This document shows positions 1 through 6,505 of a DNA stretch of 6,505 nt, piece by piece. Under the pieces are notes generated by a model. That model had not been told where the DNA came from, made no database searches, and saw only the letters and a list, made by a program, of their open reading frames with translations. Location of the stretch: the NCBI GenBank assembly GCA_017617145.1, contig JAFZWX010000096.1, forward strand, positions 1 to 6,505. Direction: 5' to 3'. Position numbers and translations under genes: made by a program. Origin of the DNA: Treponema sp. GTDB lineage: Bacteria; Spirochaetota; Spirochaetia; Treponematales; Treponemataceae. Numbering within the stretch: position 1 is the first letter of the stretch; each line of letters opens with the position of its first letter.

Positions 1-1
1 A

Positions 2-874
2 GGAATTTCTGATAATTTTGTACAGCTCAAAATGGAAAGCCGATATCTTTCGTTCTTCTATGATTATATGGAAATTAAGAACAAGCGATACGATGGAACA
101 ATTCCAACCGAAAAGCGCGACGACAATGTTTTTGAAATTGAATTCCGCGATGTTTCGTTTAAGTATGCAAATGCAGACGCCTGGGCACTGCGCCACGTAA
201 ACCAGAAAATTACTCTTGGAACAAAAAATGCCGTCGTAGGAAAAAACGGTGCAGGTAAGACAACCTTTATAAAGCTCCTGTGCCGCCTGTATGAGCCTAC
301 CGAAGGACAGATTCTGCTCAACGGTGTAGATATCCGCTATTACGATAACGAAGAATACGCAAGGCTTTTTGCAATCGTATTCCAGGATTTCAATTTGTTC
401 AGCTTCCCTCTGGGCGAAAATGTTGCCGGCGATGTTGAATATGATTGGGAGCGCGCAGTTAAATGTCTTGAATCTGCAGGCTTTGGCGAGCGTCTTACCA
501 AAATGGAAAAAGGCCTGGACACTCCGCTTTATCAGTATGATGATGAAAACGGTGTTGAGATTAGTGGAGGTGAAGCACAGAAAATTGCAATTGCACGCTC
601 CCTTTACAAGGACGCACCTTTTGTTATCATGGACGAGCCAACGTCTGCCCTGGACCCTGTTGCCGAATACGAAATCTATCAGCGCTTTGACCAGATGGTA
701 GAGGGCAAGACTTCGATTTACATCAGCCACCGAATGTCTTCCTGCCGCTTCTGCGATAACATAATTGTTTTTGACGAAGGCAAGATTATTGAGCAGGGCA
801 GCCACGACAAGCTTATGTCAAACAAAGGCTTATACAGCGAGCTTTGGAACGCACAGGCACAGTATTATGCATGA
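2..874 (+). CDS. ABC exporter subunit, C-terminal ATP-binding domain (5' truncated by window)
   Basis: This is the nucleotide-binding half of an ABC transporter. The reading frame is open to the left edge, so the true start and probably an N-terminal membrane domain lie outside; full-length fused exporters are usually near 580-600 residues and about 290 are seen here. Visible motifs in order are an aromatic A-loop region (VSFKYA), Walker A GKNGAGKTT (nt 239-265), Q-loop FQDF, ABC signature ISGGEAQ (around nt 560-580), Walker B FVIMDE followed by the D-loop SALD (nt 620-655), and the switch histidine in ISHRMSS (near nt 728). All catalytic positions are intact. The signature has Glu where many exporters have Gln (SGGEAQ rather than SGGQ), a common variant. 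The domain would sit on the cytoplasmic face and power export. The substrate (peptide, lipid or drug) cannot be told from this domain. The in-frame ATG at 32 is internal, because coding similarity to exporter linkers continues across it and no ribosome site precedes it. Confidence 0.9.
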   Translation, partial: GISDNFVQLKMESRYLSFFYDYMEIKNKRYDGTIPTEKRDDNVFEIEFRDVSFKYANADAWALRHVNQKITLGTKNAVVGKNGAGKTTFIKLLCRLYEPTEGQILLNGVDIRYYDNEEYARLFAIVFQDFNLFSFPLGENVAGDVEYDWERAVKCLESAGFGERLTKMEKGLDTPLYQYDDENGVEISGGEAQKIAIARSLYKDAPFVIMDEPTSALDPVAEYEIYQRFDQMVEGKTSIYISHRMSSCRFCDNIIVFDEGKIIEQGSHDKLMSNKGLYSELWNAQAQYYA

Positions 875-888
875 CGGTGCCTTCGACG

Positions 889-917
889 ATGACAGCTCAA
901 AAAAAGTGTGCTAAAAT
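889..917 (+). promoter_or_regulatory. Sigma70-like promoter of the small redox-protein gene
   Basis: A -35 ATGACA (889-894) and a -10 TAAAAT (912-917) each match the consensus at 5 of 6 positions and are separated by exactly 17 bp. Transcription would start near 924, giving a leader of about 25 nt before the ATG at 950. The promoter lies in the 75-bp gap after the ABC gene, so the small gene could be transcribed independently. This is a motif match only. Confidence 0.5.
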
Positions 918-949
918 ACTTTTATAAGATTTGAGTATAGAGGCATACA

Positions 950-1357
950 ATGAGTAAATATTTAGACCGTGCAAAAGAAATCCGTGCAATTGTGGAACCA
1001 CACCATAATTGCGCCCAGTCGGTTTTAATGAGTTTTAATAAGGACGCTGGAATAAGCGATGAGCTTGCTTACAAAATGGGCGCCTGCTTTGGACTTGGCA
1101 TGAAGTCTGGCGGCACCTGCGGAGTAATTACCGGCGCTCTTATGCTGCTTGGTCTTTACGGTGTAGACGACAACGCAACCACAAAAGCCCTTGTTGATTT
1201 TTTCAAACAAAAGCATGACGGCATGGTAAACTGTGCAGACCTTCTTCGTGTAAATGCAGAGCACGGCGGCGAACGCAAACCTCACTGCGACGCACTTGTT
1301 TACGAGATGGTTGAATATGTAGAGAACCTTTTGCGAGAGAGAGGAAAGATAGAATAG
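950..1357 (+). CDS. C_GCAxxG_C_C family putative redox protein
   Basis: A 135-residue cytoplasmic protein with no signal peptide or clear membrane segment. It matches the C_GCAxxG_C_C family of probable redox proteins (about 140 residues, four conserved cysteines). The cysteines here are C21 (in HHNCAQSVL), C57 (in GGTCGVITGALMLLG), C95 (NCADLLR) and C113 (PHCDALV), with an extra C46 (MGACFGLG). The family's CGAxxG motif reads CGVITG, so the Ala is replaced by Val. The biochemical role of the family is not established; metal or disulfide redox chemistry is inferred from the cysteines. Members are often found close to transporter genes, and here the upstream neighbour is an ABC exporter. The ATG at 950 is preceded by TAGAGG (938-943) at 6 nt spacing. 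A sigma70-like promoter of its own is seen upstream, and its stop codon abuts the palindromic element at 1356-1413. Confidence 0.85.
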   Translation: MSKYLDRAKEIRAIVEPHHNCAQSVLMSFNKDAGISDELAYKMGACFGLGMKSGGTCGVITGALMLLGLYGVDDNATTKALVDFFKQKHDGMVNCADLLRVNAEHGGERKPHCDALVYEMVEYVENLLRERGKIE

Positions 1358-1413
1358 ATTATCGGGTCAAGCCCGATAATGACATGTCATTGCCGGGCTT
1401 GACCCGGCAATCT
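1356..1413. repeat. 58-bp compound palindrome (two hairpins) between convergent genes
   Basis: The segment is symmetric about 1384/1385 at all but four of its base-pair positions. Each arm is itself a perfect hairpin. The left one pairs ATTATCGGG (1358-1366) with CCCGATAAT (1372-1380) around loop TCAAG. The right one pairs ATTGCCGGG (1389-1397) with CCCGGCAAT (1403-1411) around loop CTTGA. The 8-bp palindrome GACATGTC (1381-1388) joins them. The element begins in the stop codon of the + strand redox gene and ends 2 bp before the galK stop, so it fills the whole 58-bp convergent gap. No long T run follows on either strand; CTCTTTATATTCT on the + side is only moderately T-rich. It may act as a bidirectional transcription end or 3' stabiliser, and it has the form of a dispersed REP-like palindrome. 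Copy number cannot be judged from one window. Confidence 0.75.
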
Positions 1414-1415
1414 CT

Positions 1416-2609
1416 TTATATTCTGGTAACCCCATCTCCAGTTTCACAAACAAAAAATCCTGCTTTGTAGCCAATAGTTGCTTCGTAAGTTGACTGAACG
1501 TTTGCTATAAAATCATCAATTTTATCTTTGTGAACAAGAGCAATTGCACAACCACCAAAGCCCGCCCCGGTCATTCTGGCACCAAGGCAGCCTTCCTGTT
1601 TTTGTGCTGTATGTGCAAGAGTATCAAGTTCAATTCCTGTAACTTCGTAATCTTCCTGTAAAGATTTATGGCTTTCGTTTAAAAGCTGACCAAGCTTTAC
1701 AAGGTCTCCTGCCTTAAGTACAGTTGCCGCAGCTTTTACGCGCTGATTCTCGGCAATGCAGTGTCGGGCACGTTTATTCAAAATAGGGTCCGAAACAATT
1801 GAAGAATATTTTTCCCAGTCTTCAGGAGTCAGTTCACACAAGGCACCAATCTTCACTCCGTTATCCTGTAAAATCTTAAGTGCCTCTTCACACTGTCCGC
1901 GGCGCTCGTTATATTTAGAATCAGAAAGCTTACGAACCTTGTTTGTATTCATTACTACAAAACGGTAATCGGCAAGTTCAAGCGGAATGTATTCATATTC
2001 CAAGGTATTGCAATCCAAGAGCTCGGCGTGATTTTTTTTGCCTGTTGCAATAATAAACTGGTCCATAATTCCGCACATTACATTCATAAATTTATGTTCG
2101 CTCATCTGACCAAGCTTGGCAATTTCTATGCGGTCAAGCTTAAAACCAAAGGTGTCAATTACAGCATAAGCAAAGCCGCACTCAAGGGCCGAAGAAGAAG
2201 AAATGCCGCCGCCTGCAGGAATATTTGAAACCATAAGAATTTCAAAACCGCATTCAAACTTGCAGCTACGCTCTTTAAGCTGTTGTAAAATTCCGTTTAA
2301 GTAATTTGCATAATCATTTGCTTTGTCGTAAACAAAATTCTGATTAATATCAAACTCAAAACTACCCGGAAATCTCATATCGTTGTACAGAACTTTTGAG
2401 TCGCTTCGTTTACGGATTGCTATGTAAAGATATCGGTTTATGCTTGCAGGGAAAACTTTTCCGCCGTTGTAATCAATATGTTCGCCAATTATGTTTATGC
2501 GGGCAGGGGAAGAGTAGAGCCGAACCTCGCTGCCTTCGCCATACATTTTTATAAAAGCTTCTTTGAGCTCATCTGTTGTATATTCTTTTTTTGTAATATC
2601 GTTTGTCAT
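1416..2609 (-). CDS. galK: Galactokinase
   Basis: Phosphorylates alpha-D-galactose with ATP to galactose-1-phosphate in the cytoplasm, the first committed Leloir step. The 397-residue length is typical. The three GHMP-kinase motifs are present: the galactokinase signature SPARINIIGEHIDYNGG (residues 34-50, with Arg37, Glu43 and Asp46), the phosphate-binding loop IPAGGGISSSSALE (130-143), and the C-terminal RMTGAGFGGCAIALV (345-359). The catalytic Asp is D183 in CGIMDQF. The usual PGR in motif 1 reads PAR, so the strict signature is broken at one small residue, which is probably tolerated. The start ATG is 12 nt after the galT stop and is preceded by GAGG (2615-2618) at 5 nt spacing, so galK is the last gene of a regulator-galT-galK operon. 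Downstream it converges on the palindrome at 1356-1413. Confidence 0.97.
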   Translation of the reverse strand: MTNDITKKEYTTDELKEAFIKMYGEGSEVRLYSSPARINIIGEHIDYNGGKVFPASINRYLYIAIRKRSDSKVLYNDMRFPGSFEFDINQNFVYDKANDYANYLNGILQQLKERSCKFECGFEILMVSNIPAGGGISSSSALECGFAYAVIDTFGFKLDRIEIAKLGQMSEHKFMNVMCGIMDQFIIATGKKNHAELLDCNTLEYEYIPLELADYRFVVMNTNKVRKLSDSKYNERRGQCEEALKILQDNGVKIGALCELTPEDWEKYSSIVSDPILNKRARHCIAENQRVKAAATVLKAGDLVKLGQLLNESHKSLQEDYEVTGIELDTLAHTAQKQEGCLGARMTGAGFGGCAIALVHKDKIDDFIANVQSTYEATIGYKAGFFVCETGDGVTRI

Positions 2610-2621
2610 AATATCCTCATT

Positions 2622-4139
2622 TTACAATATTGCAATAAATTTTTCAAAAGCTTTAAGCCCCTGTTCATTGCATTTATAAACGCCTGCGTGCTCTAGTACC
2701 TTGCTGAATACAATTCCGGTTTCTTTCTTTATTATTTCGATAACATCTTCTTCCGATTTTTCAGGAAATCCACCGTATTTTTCTTTAAGCTCGTTTGCCC
2801 AGTCTGCGTGCTTGCCAAGAATTTCGTCCGAACTAATATCCTTGTTGTGAATGAGCGCATCTGCCAGCTCTTTAAACTCAGTTTTAAGTCTGCCCGGAAG
2901 TATTGCAAGACCCATAACTTCAATCAAACCGATATTTTCTTTTTTAATATGATGAAGCTCTGCGTGCGGATGATAAAGACCAAGAGGATGGTCTGAAGTT
3001 GTAATATTGTTGCGCAAAACAAGATCCATTTCGTAAAGCTCACCACGGCGGCGTGCAATAGGATTAAGCGTGTTGTGATTTTCGCCATCGGTTTGTGCAA
3101 AAATAAAGGCGTCTTCATCAGAATATCCGCGCCACTTTTCAAGCACATGGTCTGCAAGTTCAACAAGCCGAGTTCTGTCGGAACTTTTTATTCGCAATAC
3201 AGACATCGGCCATTTTACAATTCCTGCTTCAACATCTTCAAAGCCTTTAATCTGTACCTGTTTAAGAACCGGTGCCTTTGCCATAGGAAACTCGTAGGCA
3301 CCACCCTGAAAATGGTCATGTGTAAGAATTGAACCGCCAACAATCGGAAGATCTGCATTGCTTCCAAGAGTGTAGTGCGGGAACATTGTTACAAAATCCA
3401 AAAGCCGCTCAAAGGTTTTTTTACAGATGAGCATAGGAGTATGTTTTTTATTAAATACAATACAGTGCTCGTTGTAATAAACATAAGGAGAATATTGAAA
3501 GCCCCAGTCTTCACCCGCAAGTTCCAGAGGAATTATTCTGTGATTATTTCTTGCCGGATGATTTGTGCGCCCTGCGTAACCTTCATTTTCTTTGCACAAA
3601 AGGCAGCTTGGGTAACCAACTGTTTTTGCATTTTTTGCTGCTGCAATTGCCTTTGGATCTTTTTCGGGCTTTGAAAGATTTATTGTAATATCCATGTCGC
3701 CGTATTCTGTTTTACTGATCCATTTTACATCGCGGCAGATTCTGTAGCGTCTTATGTAGTCTGTATCCTGACTGAATTTATAAAACCAGTTTGTTGCCTC
3801 TTTTGGTGAATTAACATAAAGCATGTTAAAGCGAGTAATGATATTTGAAGGCCGGTCTGTCATAATTGCCATGAGCTTTGTGTCAAACAAATCTCTGTAA
3901 ACAACACTGTCTTCAATCAAGTTCTTTTCTACTGCGTAATCAAGTATTTCTTTTAAGATTTCTTCAAGGTCGTCTACTTTGACCTCTGGCACAGCTGCGG
4001 CCTGTTCTTCATTTTCAAAACCATCAAGCTCAAACACTGCAAGAAGCTGATTCTTTACATAAATTAAATCTTCGCGTGTGATGAGTCCTGTTGTGAGTCC
4101 GTATGAGGCAAGGCGGTTGATGTTTTCAAAAATTGTCAT
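2622..4139 (-). CDS. galT: UDP-glucose--hexose-1-phosphate uridylyltransferase, class II
   Basis: Transfers UMP from UDP-glucose to galactose-1-phosphate, giving UDP-galactose and glucose-1-phosphate, the second Leloir step. It belongs to the class II GalT family (about 500 residues, mainly Firmicutes), not the 350-residue E. coli type. The 505 residues fit. The class II signature DLPIVGGSILTHDHFQGG (residues 263-280) is complete; its HDH (274-276) corresponds to the HPH active site of class I enzymes and is inferred to carry the nucleophilic histidine. Other landmarks are PSCLLCKENEGYAGR (177-191), with a CxxC that may bind metal, and a His-rich segment GLYHPHAELHHIKKENIG (387-404). The start overlaps the regulator's stop as ATGA (4136-4139), with AAGG at 4150-4153 as its ribosome site, so translation is probably coupled to the regulator. 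galK follows after 12 nt. No frameshift or truncation is seen. Confidence 0.96.
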   Translation of the reverse strand: MTIFENINRLASYGLTTGLITREDLIYVKNQLLAVFELDGFENEEQAAAVPEVKVDDLEEILKEILDYAVEKNLIEDSVVYRDLFDTKLMAIMTDRPSNIITRFNMLYVNSPKEATNWFYKFSQDTDYIRRYRICRDVKWISKTEYGDMDITINLSKPEKDPKAIAAAKNAKTVGYPSCLLCKENEGYAGRTNHPARNNHRIIPLELAGEDWGFQYSPYVYYNEHCIVFNKKHTPMLICKKTFERLLDFVTMFPHYTLGSNADLPIVGGSILTHDHFQGGAYEFPMAKAPVLKQVQIKGFEDVEAGIVKWPMSVLRIKSSDRTRLVELADHVLEKWRGYSDEDAFIFAQTDGENHNTLNPIARRRGELYEMDLVLRNNITTSDHPLGLYHPHAELHHIKKENIGLIEVMGLAILPGRLKTEFKELADALIHNKDISSDEILGKHADWANELKEKYGGFPEKSEEDVIEIIKKETGIVFSKVLEHAGVYKCNEQGLKAFEKFIAIL

Positions 4140-5146
4140 ATTATGTTTTCCTTAAAGTAAACATCAATAGGCATGTCTACTCTTGCAGGTACCTGTTGAT
4201 GAAGCAGACAGTATTGGTAAAGCTTATATACTGCTTCCAGACCCTGTTGCTCTGGTCTTTGCCCGATAATGCAGTCAATGCTTCCGTCCAAAAGTCCCTG
4301 GCGGTTCTGTTCAACAAGGTCATAACCAATAACTGTAACTCTGCTTTTTAATCCCTGATCAACAAGAAAATATGCAGTGAGATTTACTTCGGCATGAGGA
4401 ACAAAAATACCTTTAATATCATTATGTTTTTGGAACAGTTCCTTCATAAAATTATAATAGCCTGCATCTGTAACGCCTGTATAAAGCTCATCCAGGACTG
4501 TGGAACCAGCATCTTTTTGAATATAATCGGTAAAGCCACGAACTCTTTCCCTAAGGTTATAGGCAGAAGAATACATTCTTACACAGGCAAATTTTCCGCC
4601 ATTCTGAAACATCCTCATTATTCTTCCGGCACAGTATCCGCCTTTATAAGGATTCTGTGATATTGTAACAAGCGGCTGAGTAGTTCCAAGCGGAGTATCA
4701 ATATAAACAAAAGGTTTGTCCCCAAGCTTTGAAATAATTTCCATATGATCTTCCGGAACAACAGGGGTAGTTATAAGTGCGTCGAATGGTTGTTCTAAAA
4801 ACGGGGTGCATTTTTTTATGGCATCGCCTGGAATATTACGGTCAAAATCAATAAGCTTTAGTTCAATTTTAAAAGGATTAAGTTGCTTTACAGCCTGGTT
4901 CATTCCATCAAAAAGATTTCTGTAATAGTCGCATCCTGTTTCAAGGTAAGGCAGCAAAACACCAATTACAAGAGGTTTGTTGCTTTTAAGCTGGCTTGCA
5001 ATAGGGTTAGGCTGATATCCGTATTTATCTATTATTTCAAGAATGAGTTTCTTTGTTTTTTCGGATACACCTTTTCTGTTGTGAATAACTCTGTCTACTG
5101 TTCCAACAGAAACGTTTGCATATTCGGCAATCTCGGCCAGTGTCAT
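4136..5146 (-). CDS. LacI-family transcriptional regulator, probable galactose regulator
   Basis: A 336-residue DNA-binding repressor of the LacI/GalR family, the usual length. The N-terminal helix-turn-helix covers residues 2-30 (TLAEIAEYANVSVGTVDRVI) and is followed by the hinge region NPIASQLKSNKP (47-58). A periplasmic-binding-protein-like ligand domain runs from about residue 59 (LVIGVLLPY) to the end, with strands such as ALITTPVVP, FVYIDTP and VTVIGYD. The recognition helix has TVDRVIHNRKG in place of the classical TVSRVLN, a known subgroup pattern. The ATG at 5146 is chosen over an in-frame ATG at 5191, because it has AAGGGG at 6 nt spacing and directly starts the helix-turn-helix. 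The stop overlaps galT by ATGA, making it the first gene of a galTK operon, and it faces mglB across the control region. Regulation of both units in response to galactose or a derivative is inferred from position; the ligand is not shown by sequence. Confidence 0.9.
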   Translation of the reverse strand: MTLAEIAEYANVSVGTVDRVIHNRKGVSEKTKKLILEIIDKYGYQPNPIASQLKSNKPLVIGVLLPYLETGCDYYRNLFDGMNQAVKQLNPFKIELKLIDFDRNIPGDAIKKCTPFLEQPFDALITTPVVPEDHMEIISKLGDKPFVYIDTPLGTTQPLVTISQNPYKGGYCAGRIMRMFQNGGKFACVRMYSSAYNLRERVRGFTDYIQKDAGSTVLDELYTGVTDAGYYNFMKELFQKHNDIKGIFVPHAEVNLTAYFLVDQGLKSRVTVIGYDLVEQNRQGLLDGSIDCIIGQRPEQQGLEAVYKLYQYCLLHQQVPARVDMPIDVYFKENII

Positions 5147-5152
5147 AAATAT

Positions 5153-5158
5153 CCCCTT
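5153..5158 (-). promoter_or_regulatory. Ribosome binding site of the regulator (fixes its start)
   Basis: AAGGGG on the - strand lies 6 nt before the ATG at 5146. It lies inside the longer reading frame that begins at 5191, which argues that the extra 15 residues are leader and not protein. Confidence 0.75.
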
Positions 5159-5163
5159 AATTC

Positions 5164-5181
5164 GTGTTCGTACACAATAAT
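5164..5181. promoter_or_regulatory. Candidate operator at the regulator promoter
   Basis: GTGTTCGTACACAATAAT contains GTGTtCGtACAC, an imperfect 12-bp dyad with central CG as in many LacI-family operators. It matches the site at 5351-5368 at 13 of 18 positions, including the unbroken block TCGTACAC. It overlaps the -10 and predicted start point of the regulator promoter, a position suited to autorepression. The binding protein is inferred to be the adjacent LacI-family regulator. Confidence 0.5.
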
Positions 5182-5205
5182 ACAATAGCACAACATTTTT
5201 GGAAA
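5177..5205 (-). promoter_or_regulatory. Sigma70-like promoter of the regulator-galT-galK operon
   Basis: On the - strand, -35 TTTCCA (5205-5200, 4 of 6) and -10 TATTAT (5182-5177, 5 of 6) are 17 bp apart. Transcription would start near 5170, giving a leader of about 24 nt with the AAGGGG ribosome site. An overlapping alternative is TTGCAT with TATTGT, also 17 bp apart, but it matches the consensus less well. A candidate operator covers the -10. Confidence 0.45.
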
Positions 5206-5223
5206 TGCAAATAATTCTTGCAG

Positions 5224-6505
<1,282 letters not shown>

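Noticed and set aside
901..930. AAAAGT...ACTTTT inverted repeat after the ABC gene as a terminator
   Set aside because: The stem is only about 6 A/T-rich pairs with a 10-nt loop, has no T run on the + strand, and overlaps the promoter of the next gene.
1025..1285. 86-residue - strand open frame inside the small redox gene
   Set aside because: It is a shadow of the real gene, which has the family cysteine pattern, a ribosome site and a promoter.
3375..3674. 99-residue + strand open frame inside galT
   Set aside because: It is antisense to a complete class II GalT whose signature motifs are intact in the other strand. There is no sign of separate expression.
5147..5191. N-terminal extension of the LacI-family regulator from the ATG at 5191 (MLLYYCVRTRIKGIF)
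   Set aside because: The extension contains the promoter -10, the candidate operator and the AAGGGG ribosome site. The helix-turn-helix begins exactly at the ATG at 5146, as in other LacI proteins.

Overview
The window looks like a piece of a spirochaete chromosome, most likely a commensal (gut or rumen type) Treponema. The main reason is the last gene, an MglB-type galactose/glucose-binding protein whose segments are in circularly permuted order. That unusual topology is known from Treponema pallidum TpMglB-2 (Tp0684). Moderate GC, the class II (Gram-positive-like) GalT and AT-rich leaders with strong AGGAGG-type ribosome sites are compatible with this, but the genus is an inference.

Left part (1-1413, + strand): the 3' end of an MsbA-type ABC exporter subunit (ATP-binding domain only; the gene begins upstream) is followed by a small four-cysteine C_GCAxxG_C_C-family putative redox protein with its own sigma70-like promoter. 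A 58-bp near-perfect palindrome, made of two small hairpins, fills the gap between this gene and the convergent galK.

Middle part (1416-5146, - strand): a tight operon reads regulator, galT, galK. The LacI-family regulator overlaps galT by ATGA, and galT and galK are 12 bp apart. GalK phosphorylates galactose and GalT exchanges galactose-1-phosphate with UDP-glucose, giving the first two committed Leloir steps. No galE or galM is in the window.

Right part (5147-6505): a 238-bp divergent control region separates the regulator from mglB (+ strand, cut by the window end). It holds two opposed sigma70-like promoters, a run of helically phased A/T tracts just upstream of the mglB -35, and two copies of a related 18-bp sequence sharing TCGTACAC. 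One copy overlaps the -10/start region of the regulator promoter and the other lies just downstream of the predicted mglB start point. The simplest model is one galactose-responsive repressor controlling both its own galTK operon and the mgl uptake operon, with mglA and mglC expected beyond the right edge.

The most notable item is the binding protein. After an intact signal peptide it begins at the segment matching about residue 86 of mature E. coli MglB, runs to the normal C-terminus, and then restarts with the segment matching the normal N-terminus. No tRNA, rRNA, CRISPR or insertion sequence was seen.
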